Source: Lichenostomus cassidix (lineage: Eukaryota > Chordata > Aves > Passeriformes > Meliphagidae). From it: a stretch of 64,000 nucleotides of DNA. The stretch's first letter is position 1. The number at the start of each line of letters is the position of its first letter. Below are positions 37,955 to 50,501 of this stretch, piece by piece. The position numbers and the translations under genes are program-made. The notes under the pieces are model-generated. The model searched no databases and was not told the origin of the DNA. It saw only the letters and a list, made by a program, of their open reading frames with translations. The stretch covers positions 35,203,797 to 35,267,796 of the forward strand of contig CM039184.1 in the NCBI GenBank assembly GCA_008360975.2, given 5' to 3'.

Positions 37955-39878
37955 AAGATGGGGGGGGAAACATCGGGGTTTTTAATACTGTTTTTTTCTC
38001 CCGCCTGACTGAATGATTCTGAAGTGATATTCACCACTGTCTTAAACATGCCTCATGATTTAGAAATGATAAGCTTCTACTTCAAGGATTTGCCAGGGTA
38101 AACTTTTATTTTGGCAGGGGGAAGCAAAACTGATTAAGTAGAAGGATAGTGTCTCCTAACAGACAGAGAAGTGAGAAGAGTTCAGAAAGTGCAGCTGGGG
38201 GTACTAACCGCTGCAGCAGCTGAACCCTCACAGCCCTTTGCCACAGATGTTTGCTCTGCAGCTACTGCCTGACTAGACAAGAAGATGTGCACTGTATCTG
38301 GATTTCCTGGTTATTGTTATCTCCTTGGTGCTTCCCAGAACTCTGATGGAGAGCAGGAAACCAGTAATCATTGGACATCCCCCTGAAGTGCCTCCTTAGG
38401 CCACCCCACATGCTTCAGGTGACTGAGGAGGATCTATGCTGGCACCACCAGCACATGAGACTGCACTCAGGGGCAGCGACCAACAGCTCCTCCTCAATCC
38501 CACACAGCAACAGACCATGTCAAAGATTATATAAAGCCTTTACAGGTACATGCTCAGGGTTGGGGTTTTTTAGCTGTTTCACTTGGACTCTTGTTTGTAC
38601 CTCCTCCTTAGTGACCAGCCGTGGCTTCTCCATTTTCACGACAAGAAACCTGTATTTGTGGCTCTTCAAGAAGGTATGACCCTGACTCTCCAAGGACTCG
38701 GACACACAGCTGACATGAGACCATGCCAACCAAAAATCAGGTCAGTGATTAAACCTCTTGATGTTGGCAAGTCAAGTGGCAGTATCAGAAGGAAGCTCAT
38801 AAAGTCATGTGCAGCTGTAGACCTGAGAGCAAGAACTGTCTATTTAGCTGTTTCTGAAATTGCAGCTTGTGGGGGGGGAAAGGTGGGGAGATGTAGCTTT
38901 TCTGTTAAGAAATGTGTATGTTGGTTTAGGAGCTGCCACATTCTAATTTCCAGTAAATGAAAAGCAACAATAAATTTCATGTCCTATGTGCTAGCTACTT
39001 TTGGTATAGAGAATATTGCTGAACTTCTGTTCCATGGAAAAAAGCCTTTTTCTTGTGTTAGACCTTCACCTGGCCCATTATTGAGATAATCTTCAACTAG
39101 CTTACCCCAAAGGCTGTAGCTGTGGTGATTCTCAGAATAGTCTTGTCACTTTATATGTGATGAAATTAAGGAAAGTCTAGCCATGAATTAAGTCTATAAC
39201 ATTTCCAGTTCCCTTGAGAGCTTCCATCAAAAAAAAAAACCTATTTCACTTCTAAAGCATGTGTTTGAAGAAGGAGAACTAAATATTTTTCTATTATATT
39301 CCTGCTGGAATATTCTTTACTTGGTGTCTGGGCACAGTGGTTGGCATATACAAATATTGCAGCTCATCTTTTAAAAAAGCATTGTTATATCATTAATAAA
39401 GAAAACAGTTTGCATTTCAGATGAAGAGACAACAGTAAATCACAAAATATTTACTCTGCCCCAAAGAGCAGCAATTTACAGACTATTTAACAGCAGTTTG
39501 TGTATACATTTAAAGATTACTTTTTTTTTAACTAAGGTTTTTATTTGTGTGCTGAGTAGTTTTCTGTAAGTAAAAGGATTAGACTTTGTCTGGCATCTTT
39601 GAATTTATATTCTGTGAAAAGCAATAGTGATTTAGATCTTAGTTTTTATAGCATGTAAAGTGTGTTTAGCTTCTTGTGGATTTTTTTAGATTTTTTTTTA
39701 ATAGATCATAGTCTTTATTTGCTTTTCTGGGAAGAACCAACATAAGCTTGTAACTGTTCGACTTTTAAGCAATGTACAAAACCTAATCTCTTTGCCTTTG
39801 TTAGTTTAGTGGTCTTACACAATTTGCTAACGTTCACCAAACAAGATCACATTTCACTGAGAATGGATCTTGGGCTCA

Positions 39879-39962
39879 AAAAAAAAAACCAAAAAAAAAA
39901 CCCCAAAAAACCACCAAACAAAACAATAACAACAATGCCAAAAAACCCAAACTAAAAACCAA
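39879..39962. repeat. A/C-rich low-complexity tract
   Basis: About 84 bp is almost entirely A and C, with A-runs of about ten separated by CC or CCCC. It is similar in kind to 20779-20832. Confidence 0.85.
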
Positions 39963-42900
39963 ACATATGATCTCATCAGTTGACTGGATGGAAAAACCAA
40001 AACAAAAAATACCTCCACGGAGCACCTGTTTTTCCAAAGATTATGGAGAAGTGAGGAGAGAAATTAGCAGGGAGCAAAGAATGCTAGGAAGAGCCTAGTT
40101 AGTTCATAGCCCTGGGGCAGACTCTTGGTCCTTCTGTGTCCTATGAGCTACATGAGCTGGCAGAAGGGAATTTTGCATTGCTGTCATTCAAATGCTTCTG
40201 GTCACTAAACTGTACTGCAGGCGTCTCTCTAAGCCTTATTGACTGTAATGGTGACAGCTGTGTGCAAGGATCAAATATGAGCTTACTTGCATGGAGATGT
40301 TCCCATCTGCAAAGCCAAACCCCAGTGAAAGTTCTGTGGCTCTGCAGCGCTTGTAGGTTTATGACTGCCTGTGAACAGCAGCTGCTCATGTGGAGGTGGC
40401 AAGAAGTCTGCTAGTTCTAAATGAAATACAGCTTGCAAGGAGAATGCCTATTGGCACTTGGCTTCTCCCCAGAAAGATGGAGCTGCTGTAACTCCCCTTG
40501 CAGAGTACACCACCACTCACTCTTTTGAAGCACATGTTCTCAGGCCATGGTGAGTTTAAGCATAGAAGAGCTCCCACAGTGGACCTTTTGCATGACAAAA
40601 TTCACAAAGAAGTAATTTGCTCCATAAATGACATAGCTACCTATCTGTAGCAAAACATGCCATGTCAGATAACCCAGGCCGCATCTATATATTCTTACCT
40701 AATTGCTCTATTACTTGTGGCAATGTTGCCTCAGAAGAAATTCCCCAACCCTTCTCACTGGAGCTGGAGCCCTGGCTCTCACTGCCATGGCAACAGAAGT
40801 GCTGCCTGCTGAAAAAGCCAGCTGGGTCCAGAAAAGGTCACTGGAGTCCTTTAGAAACCCTGGGAAACTTTATACTCAAAGAAAGAGGAAGAGGCACAAG
40901 CCTGAAGCTGGAAAGACAAAATAGTTAGCAAAGGGCAAGCATACAAAATTTCCAGTTTATCTCATAAAGCATATTTTTAATGTGTTTTTATTGACTTTGG
41001 GGCTATTTAAGCACTGTGCATGCTGTTGAGGGGGATTGGAGGGTGACAGTGCTCAGGGAGCAAGGATGGAAGATTGTGGTTTTATTCAGTTGTCCCAGCT
41101 AGCAGCTATTTACAGAGCTATAAGGACTGAGGCCTTATGTAAAAAGCCCCAGAGTTGCAAGAGCTGGCACAAAAAGGAGAAAATATCTTGCTCTTGGTTT
41201 TTTTTCTGTGCTGTCCCACTCCAGCACTTGGCAGAGCAGATATAAAGCACAGAATACTGCTTTTGGGAGTGCTTGTTGAAGTACCACATCTGGGGTTCTC
41301 AGATACAGCTTAGTCCCATCACTTGTGACATCCTGGAGCTACAAGAACCATTGGATCCATTTACCAGATACAGGCAGGATTACCTTCTGAGTGGAAAGCT
41401 TTTTAAAGAATTACAATTCTTGAAACATCTTTTCATGCTTAAGATTGTATATGATTGCAGGAGTTCAGTCCTGCATGCTTAAAGCATTTGTGTAATGCTT
41501 CCTTAAACATAAAAACTATATCTGACAACAACTAGGTTGGGAAGAAAAGCATTTTTTCCCCAAGAAAAATGTACTAAGGCTGCTGGGGTTAATACAGGGA
41601 AGAAGGTGAATGCACAGCAGCAAAGGCAGCCTGGCTCACTGACCTGAAACGCTGTGCTGGCCAAGGAACAAAAGCATGATGCTGGTCTTTCCTTTGCCTC
41701 ACCTAAAGCAGCCATGCCAAGTCACATTGCTGGGCAGCAAAATGAAGCAAAAAAAAGAAAGATGCCATCACCACACCCCTCCTCCCCAAACCCTCTGTAT
41801 TTAAAGGGGATAAGCTAAAAGGTGCTGGATGGGCATATTGAGGATTCAGACACATCCTTGGTACTGGAGTACCTACTCCCAGTGCATGCTAAGCAAGGAG
41901 GTGATTCTTGATGCAGGAGACTTATTTTCCTTCAAAATGAAAACACTTTAGGATAGCTACAAATTCTTGATGTGACAACTGTATTACTAAGATGTAAAGG
42001 ATTTAAAAACTAAGTATAAAAGCATAGTTGGTACAAGGAATAGATAAAAATGAAGCCTTCTAAACACTTTAATGTGTGGAATACTCAACAGTCTTAACTT
42101 TTTTTTTAATTCTTTACCTTTCGACCTGTCTTTCAGCTTTTCATGTCTATGCATGTTATGCTTGTAGCCTTAACATTTTCGAAGGTCTGTAAAAGTCTGC
42201 AGCTAACAGTTCTGGTTATGTTTTTCTTCAGCAAACAGTTAACTCCAATGAGGCGGTATTGCTGTATTATTTGTGGAAAAGTCAATATACTTATGCAGCT
42301 TTGGGCAGCATGACAGACACAGCACAAGCCTTAGTACCTTGGTTATCAAATTACTTAGGCATATGTATAACTTCATGATAACAGGGTCATCATAAAATGA
42401 CTATCCCATAGTTCTTGAGGAAAGTGGAAGGCAAATGAGGCCATGTGTGAAAACCTGTATGTGTACTTAATAGCATTTTTTTCTTTTTCCGCCTTTCCTC
42501 CCCTCCCTTCCAGGAGACTTGCATAGCATTCTTATTCTCCAATTCTTTGTAATTATGTTTCCCATAGCTCATGAGTAACGGCATCAGCTAGTTTACCAAA
42601 AAGCTGCTGATGAGGCAAAACCATGGCACTCAAAATCTGGTGATATCTTGAGGAAGCAGAAGCACAATATGCATTTTTGGTATGTGAGAGGCTTCAGCAC
42701 ATGCTTTGACTAGCTCTGAAAAAAACAGCAGGATGAGCTGTGGTTTCATTGTGCTGTGGGAGGTAGATGAAGGAAGAAAAAAGCAATAATACGTGGCTAC
42801 ATCCTGGATTGCATCAGGAAGTTGGATTTCAGGTTGACAAATATCCCATAGCACCCAGGGAGAGCACACACAGCAGCAGGTGTGGTGCAGGAGTGCCGGG

Positions 42901-44531
42901 CTGGCCTCAGGCAATGCAAATACGTGAGGACCAGCTGGTGCAATCAGTGAAGCCACCTCACCCTGTTTGGCACGCTGGTATACCTGTGCTGCAGCATCAC
43001 TGCGAAGGCAAACAAAGGTATCCAAGGTTAGACCCACCAAATGCAACCCAAAGCACCAGGTCAGGCATACTGCAGACACGAATTACATGTGAGGTAGGCT
43101 TACTTGTCATGAAACTTGATGAATATAACAGAAAGTATAATGGGCTATGAAATGTCAGGAACAACTATCTGCAAAACCCAGGTCTTTTAGATTAACATTT
43201 TGGGCATTGCTAACTTGAGAGACATGGCACGAGTCTGCCATTTTTGACTGGACTGAAACTTTCCATAAGATATCTATAGGTTGCTGCCACTTATCAGTGG
43301 AAGTGTGGTCAGGCAAAGAAAGAGAATGAGTTGCCTGTTAAAGAAATGTGTAGTGCAAATATTTTATGCACACAAATGCTGGGTGCAGAGTGGAGGCAAA
43401 TTGAATAAAAGCTGCAGCGTGTATCAGCTGCTGCTAAGGATGACACACCCTCGGGTTATAAAGTTGTATGTTAAGGGTAGCTGTTCACAAGCTCCTCAAG
43501 CACAATAAGTAACTTGAAAGAGAAAAGAGTAACTCTGCTGTAAAGGATCCATGCTCCAAGCACAGTGTTTACAAGCCAGAAGCACAAAGAAACTGATTTT
43601 TTGAAAATCTTTTAACTCTAAAGAGTAAATCTTTATAGCAATGCAAGGGAGTCATGCCCACAAATCTCATTATTCTGAAAGCTGCTTAGAAACTTTAGCC
43701 CTTAGAGTCAACATAGCACAATGCATTCAGAAGTACAATTTCAGAGTTATAAATGCTTCCTACAATCAGCTAATTAAAAAGAGAAGAAAAAAAAAAGGAA
43801 GAAGAAAAATTAGGATTTAAAAGGATTTACAAGGAAATAATTGGGGGAGGGGGTGTTATATATAAAGAAGGAGGTAATGGAAAGGGATTGAGAGGAGTAC
43901 AGTAGGAAGTGGATGTGGTTAAGGCATTCACAAGATTAGTTAAGAAAAGCCTGGTAAAACTGGAAGTAAGAAGCCAAATCCTGGGACAAATGAATATAGT
44001 TTCTTTGATGTATTTCAAGCTGCATGGTTTATACATACTCAGCATCTAGCCTGTCGACCTTAAGAATGATTGGGTAAAAATAGTGATGAAATCTTATTAT
44101 AATACTACCCAAAAAAGCAGTATGCGAAATTTGATGCACAAAAGGTTCTTATATTTTCAGAGATTAAATACCCAGCCAATGGTACAGAACAGCTGCAGGT
44201 ATTTCAGCTTCAGGAGTCTTACAGAATTAAGAAACTTAACAATAATAAAAGCTGTGACTTGCTATGCAGGCTGGTTTTTTGAAAACAAAAATTGTCACAG
44301 GATTCATTACTGCTTTAGAGATGGATTGTGAGTTTGAAACTCATTTTCAAATGCCTTCACAACAAAGAAGGATATGAATGTTAAAACTGGAGTGGATGAG
44401 GGCAATTTGAGGTGATGAGTAAAGGTCTGGCACGCAAATGGTATGGATTCTAATTAGTGCAGATACACCTTTTGAAATCCCTGTGGGGTTTTTGTGTCTA
44501 TAGAGAACATATTGAAATCCCGGATAAGGAG

Positions 44532-44554
44532 GTTGTGTGTGCATGTGTGTGCAC
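44532..44554. repeat. Imperfect GT repeat
   Basis: It reads TTGTGTGTGCATGTGTGTGCA, a short interrupted GT microsatellite. Confidence 0.75.
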
Positions 44555-45212
44555 GCCTGAGGTCTCAACTTCCTCCTGCATTAAGAGACTGCAAATATAT
44601 GCCCCATCCTGTAGGTGCTGTAATAACAGCCTGGGCTGGCCTGTGCCAGGCAATTGAGCAAACACTGGACAAGGACACGCAACAGACACAGTGTATCAAG
44701 CAAAAAACAGAGAGATAGAGAGCTGAACCAGTATTGTCAGTATGACAATACCCAAACTTCATACTCGTTGCCAAGCCTGCAGAGCTCCTAGGATCTTTAA
44801 AATTTGCATACTGAAATTTTAAAACCAGAAGGCAAGGTAATCTCTGCCCTGATGTTAAGCAGAACCATTTCTAAGATGATTCCTATTTCATTTTCCTTGC
44901 TTCAGAGAGCCAGTGCCATGTTCAGAGCACTGTCAGCATTCAGGAAGAATAGATGAGCACGGACAGTTCCATGCTCTTAAAAATAAACATTGTCAGCAGG
45001 ATATATAAAATAATGAATTGAATTTGAAACACAGCATCACAGGGGAATGAAGAAAACCAGATGTATCTGCTGATTTCTGGACAGATTGATTTACATAATG
45101 ATGTTCTTTAACTATGCACCTTGATTTTAGAAGTTGGACAGGACAGAGATTCTGAGATAACCAACAATGGACACCAGGCCTTTATCATATCTCAAGAAAA
45201 AGTGAAACCCCT

Positions 45213-45273
45213 TGGGGTTTTTTGTGGGGTTTTTTTTGTTTGGTTGTTTGTTTTGGTTGTTTGCTTTTTTTTT
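45213..45273. repeat. G/T-rich low-complexity tract
   Basis: Runs of T are broken by GG and GGGG, and A and C are almost absent. It is the complement class of the A/C-rich tracts. Confidence 0.85.
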
Positions 45274-45927
45274 ACTGTGGTGCAAAGCTTGTCAGGATGC
45301 TCATCCCCAGAACACCTGAGCTTAGATTTGGTGGAAAGTTGGGTGTATTCAGACAACAATATGAAGATTTGTCAGCTTGAGTTCTGCCACTTCTTTAGAG
45401 CTCAGGTTTTGGCACCCTTAATATAAGGATTGTTGTAATGAAGGCATGTGCTGCTATGCAGAGCTCAAATCATAAACTTAGACATGCTGCAGGTATTTGT
45501 TGAGGACTTTGGCTGTCGAAAACTCTTGAACTATGACATCCATTTGCTGAATGATTCTGCCTATTGTTTGCTTTTTATACCAGGTCTCAGGTTTCATCAG
45601 CAACAGACTGGTATTACCCTAAAGTGCTGGAGGCTTGTTTGATCACTGTGAGGAGCTCCTCCCACACCTGCAAGTAGCAGGGAGAAGGCTGTGACACCAA
45701 TTTTAGAAAGGGCCAGCTTTTGCTTAGTCTGTGTAAGGAGTGTAAATGCTTATACTGGTCCTGTCTATGCATCATGGTGCAGGGTGGAACACTTGTCTTC
45801 CTAATGGTGACTGTTGGGGATAACTGAATGGAGAGTATAATTTAATTGTACCCAGATACTTGACCAGGAAACTGGAATCCTGGTATCAGGAGTGTGGTGA
45901 GGAATTCATAATGTATAAAATTATCTC

Positions 45928-45958
45928 TTTTTTTTTCTTTTTTTTTTTTTTTTTTTTT
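45928..45958. repeat. Poly(T) tract with one C
   Basis: About 31 bp of T is interrupted once by C. No transposon body is recognisable on either side. Confidence 0.85.
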
Positions 45959-46460
45959 GAGGGAGAAGAAAGAATGACAGACTAACAAAAGGGCAGTACA
46001 AGGAAAGGAAGAATTAGGTGAAAGCTTTGAATGGTCAGAGAGGACACTGTTATGATATGAAGCAATTTCTAGCATTCATGGTATACAATAAACTGTTTTA
46101 ATTTTTCAACAACAATGCAAGTTGTGCAGGCACTTATAAAAACTTAAAAGCTCTTTTTAAGATAATAGCCTGCATTTTACATGTACTATATGTACTTTCA
46201 GAGAGTGCAAGTTATTTATCATTCTTGTCTAAGTTAATAGTGCATCTCTGTCTGGATTGCAAAGTTTAATTAACTTCTGTAGGTGTTACAAGGAAAATTA
46301 TGGCTAGCTGAGTCTAAAAATCCACATTCTTGAATGTAGGGGAATTTTTAAATTAACATGACTGATATGCTTTTTGAATAACAACTTTGTGTTTTTCTGC
46401 TGCATACAGAGCAGTAGCACTCCAAGTTTAGATCCTGTAGATTCCGCAAAAATAACACAC

Positions 46461-46488
46461 CTTTCTTTCTTTCTTTCTCTCTCTGTCT
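46461..46488. repeat. CTTT/CT pyrimidine microsatellite
   Basis: CTTT units pass into CT units, giving a homopyrimidine tract on the + strand. Confidence 0.8.
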
Positions 46489-49400
46489 CATTAAGATGCT
46501 ATCATGAAGACTATAGGTAACTCCAACAACTAACTTTTGCTCTGCTGCTTAAGGCTGATGAGTTTGATGCTGGTCACAAAAAAGGTGGTGAAATTTTAGT
46601 AGCCTAGTGGGCATTGTATGTGATGGGGAATGACAAGATTAAAGAGCATTTTGGGGTCTTCATCTTGCTACCACCACCAAGCCACAGTTTTCACAGAGTT
46701 TGAACTGAGTGATGAAGCACAAGAAGGAGTAAATCTCCAAAGCAAAAGGACAAAGATGCTCTAATCTCTCAATTATGGTACTCTGTCCCACACCATCAAG
46801 CTTATTTTGGTATCTTACTTCAAGCATAGCATCAGGAAGTTTATCACAGTTAAAAGCACTAGTAGAAATCTAATTCATCCTTCTTCTCTGAACTGAGCTG
46901 CCTGACCAAAATTCAGGCAGAGCCACATGCACTTAAAGGGCTCTCAGATACAGCCAGACATGTGGGCCACAACAAAAAAAGGTGAGAATCCCTCTCCTAT
47001 GGTGAAGTCCAATATCATAGTAGGGGACCTTGGTGGAAGAGCAATGTGAATTGTGAGAGCTTGCACTAAGCTGGAGTGTTTTTAATATCACTTCACTGAC
47101 CAATGTGCATTTTTCACCTGTCAAAATGACTTTTTTTTTTTTACCTTTCTGTGAGTTCATGCTAAGACAATAAATGCAAGACAACAGGATTTGGCACTTT
47201 AACTGCAGTGGCTATGGGTTTCAATACACCTATTGTACTTTTGCTGCAAGTGCACTCATCCTACATCTCAGAAAATCTGCTTTCCTGCTTCTAATATGAG
47301 CTAAAACATAAGATGACTTCTCAAACACTGGTGTTAAGTATGGTAGTGGCCCACAACTGCACATTTGAAGGGCAGGTAAATCTTAACTCAGGCAAAACTC
47401 ATGACTGATACTGATTTGACTATCTTGTAACGTCCAAAAAAAAAACTTTTGCTATATGGATTTTTTTAGTGTGTTAGTTATGAGCATTTAGGAATAGCAT
47501 TTCCTGCTTTAGTAATCAACTCACATAGGAAAGGAAAATGAATATATGACAAATCTGCATCTTATTTACATTTCTAATATTACATAATTCTGAAGCTATC
47601 AGTAGGAACATTTAAATGAAGGTTTCAACAGCAATCCTACACAAAATACAGTGAAAATCCCTTTGACATTTAACTAAAGGAGATTGTAAGGACATAATTT
47701 GAGAAGTGAAGGGTGGAGTTAAAAAACATACCTCACCCACTGCAAAAATGTATGGGCTGTTCTTCATCTCTGTCTTAAAGTGCATATTAATAGATCTCCA
47801 ATAACAGGTATTTCTTGTTCTGCAAGTGGTGTGTTGTCATCTAGTACTTTATCATAAGTTTAAGAAAAAATCAACTGTCTTTTTACACAGATGGATGCTG
47901 GTTTTTAGAGCATTGATTCCAAAAGTCATGATACTTTCTTTGCCCTCAATATATGAATGTGGCATTGCTTGAGACACCCAGCATCTTGCATAATTGCATA
48001 TGAATTTTGCATTGCTAATTAATGCTCTGGTTTTAGTACTTTGATTCTGTGCTTCACTATTGTGATACACGGAACATGGATGCAGTGTATCCTTAATTCA
48101 GTAAGTGCTCTGGGTTATTTTTCAGTAGCCACTGTGGAGTGTATACACTGCTCCACAGTGTTGGCTTGTCTTGATTTAAGCTGGAGCTGTTACCTGTCTT
48201 GGCAAACTGTTTATGAAATTCTAGTAATGACCATGGCAGACTGCAGACTGCAGCTTAAAATGCACAAATACAATTTAGTTCCTTAACTTTTGCTGATCTC
48301 CAATAGGCTTTTAGGTGGATTTTTTATTTAATTTTTTAGATATTTTTTATTTTCTGATCCTAGTTTGATTAAGCACTTTGTACTCACATTTGGCTTAGAA
48401 AAAGTAAACATATGTGATTCTTTTGAATAGCAGCCTCAAACTTGGAGATGAGAAGGCTGGTAAGTTTTATCTTTGAAACAATTTGGGGTGAAATCTTGGC
48501 TGTGTTTAAATCTCTGGCAACATTCCAGTTATTTCAAGTGGAGGTATTCACCTCTGCTAAACACTTTACCTCCTCAGGGCTCTGTGAGTTGTTGCATAAA
48601 CATTAAGTAGTTAGACAATGAAAAAAACCACTCCCATTTGCCTTTAGTAAAGGGAAAATCTTCACCTAAGGTAAAATCTTTGCTGCCAGGTTTCTGAGGG
48701 AGAAGCTGACAGAGGTAATCCAGCAGTGATGGAATATTCTGGTATTAATTAGACGTGGCCTAGATACACACTAGAGAGTATCAGGGCTGACCTAAATGTT
48801 GGGAGGAACAGTGCCTCTATCTCCTGCTTTCTGCTAATCAGCCCTGACACCAAGGACTTAGCAGGGCAAGTTTGGACAGACTGTTTGGATATAAACCTGA
48901 AAGAGAGGCAAATTGTTACACTCATTTTCAATCATATTATAAGGCTGCTTATTTAAATCTAAAATGTTTGGAAGACATGTTCATTTCCTGCATCTTGGAG
49001 GTTAGTAAGAAGTCATCCAGGTTTTTCAAGCAGTCAGCCAAGGGTCTACAAAAGTCCTGCTGTGAATCACCGTGCTTTAATTGAACATGAAGTTTTCCTG
49101 TCATTTCTACTATGTCCCAAAGCACTATTTGAGGGGGAAAAGAAAAAACAATTAATTACACAGATGCTGTGTTCATTTTTGGATATATACAAATGTCAGG
49201 GTTGTTGATAGTAAATCAGGAATGAAATAAACTTCACTTTGGCCTAAGGTTTACAGGAGTAGCGTTCGTTACTCAAAGGATCCCCAAAGTGAATGGGAAT
49301 AAGAGTAAATCAGTGATTTGAATTAACATTAATTGAATTAGTCTCCTGCTCTATAAGTATGTTTTTCAAGTTGAAATGAGTGATTTTTTTTTTTAAGGAC

Positions 49401-49627
49401 AGAACTCTAAATCAACCCTTTCCCACTTCCTCTGTAAACTCTTAACATCTAAACCTAAGGGATGTCCCTGACTTGATCAAACTACTTAGAACAAAGATTT
49501 AGTTAAGCCAGAGTTAAAATAAAAGTACAGTCTAGAGATCTGCTTCTTGCTAATTGCACACACCTGGGAATTTAGAAAAGTTTTTAATTGGAATACTCAG
49601 ACAACTAGTTTTTAAGTCATTGCAATT

Positions 49628-50206
49628 TGTCATGGATTCCCCCCAACCAGCAGCCAAGCTGCATGCAGCCACTCGCTCACCTCCCCACCAGCAGGAGTGG
49701 GGAAAGAATCGAAAGGGTAAAAGCCAGAGAACTTGTGGACTGAGATAAAGACAGTTTAATCAGAAAAGCAAAATACACATGCACAAGCAAAGCAAAACAA
49801 GGAATGAATTTGCATCCTCCCATGGGCAGGCAGCTGTTCAGCTATCTCCAGGAGAGCAGGGCCTCATCACACATACAGTGACTTGGGAAGACAAACATCA
49901 TCACTCCAAACATCCCTCCCTTTCTCCCTCTTCCCCCTGCTCTACATACTGAGCATGATGCCATACGGTGTGGAATATCCCTTTGGTCAGCTGGGGTCAC
50001 CTGTCCTGGCTGTGTCTCCTCCCAGCCTCCCATGCACCAGCATGGCAGAATGAAAAGCAGAAAAGGGCTTGGCTCTGTGTAAGCCCTGCTCAGCAATAAC
50101 AAAAACATCTCAACATTATCAATGCTGTGTTTTTACAAATCCAAAACATAGCCCCTTATCAGCAACTGCAAAGAAAATTAATTCTACCCCAGCCAAAACC
50201 AGCACA
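49628..50206 (-). mobile_element. Solo LTR, same family, minus orientation
   Basis: This 579-bp element runs on + from TGTCATGGATTCC to AAAACCAGCACA and aligns by eye along its length with 53602-54186 and, reversed, with 1323-1902. On its sense (minus) strand the ATTAAA signal is intact (TTTAAT at 49755-49760 on +), while the TATA-like box has decayed to TATGTAGAG (near 49940). Flanks CAATT and TGGTT match at only 2 of 5 bases, so no target duplication is secure. No retroviral coding sequence adjoins it. Confidence 0.88.
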
Positions 50207-50427
50207 TGGTTCTATATTTTAGAAAAAGGGGGGTGAGTGGCAGTGAGCTGAGAGATCTGGAAACCTGCAATATTTGAAGATGGATGAGATCCTGCCATTA
50301 TTACTTTTACTTGTCTCAGGTGACTGAAAAGCAGTGGAGTTTGGCTTGCCTAGACGATGTCTTTATTACAATTCTTCACTTTCACTTCAATGTCTTTTTG
50401 ACATGTCTTATAATTTTTTCTCTCAAG

Positions 50428-50501
50428 TTGGTTGGGTTTGGGGTTTTTTGGAGGGTTGAGTTCATTTGGGATTTTATTGTTGTTTTGGTTTTTTTTGTTT
50501 A
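50428..50501. repeat. G/T-rich low-complexity tract
   Basis: It is mostly T and G (GGTTGGGTTTGGGGTTTTTT and later TTGTTGTTTTGG), similar to 45213-45273. Confidence 0.75.

Larger units (their letters stand above)
34349..49627. other. Intergenic sequence, central part
   Basis: This is mostly unique AT-rich sequence with several simple repeats (entered separately). I see no convincing exon. The stretch 37250-37850 is richer in GC and has a protein-like but short open frame on the minus strand (37384-37518). The stretch 36820-37080 has a cluster of transcription-factor-like motifs. A 149-codon minus frame at 42630-43079 is unrecognised and not supported. Confidence 0.65.

Noticed and set aside
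42630..43079. 149-codon minus-strand frame
   Set aside because: It resembles no protein I know, with no promoter, splice or repeat evidence. It was kept only as part of the intergenic description.
48781..48847. Inverted repeat TCAGGGCTGA / TCAGCCCTGA with a 47-base loop
   Set aside because: A 10-bp perfect inverted repeat at this spacing is expected a few times by chance in 64 kb, and the arms do not extend.
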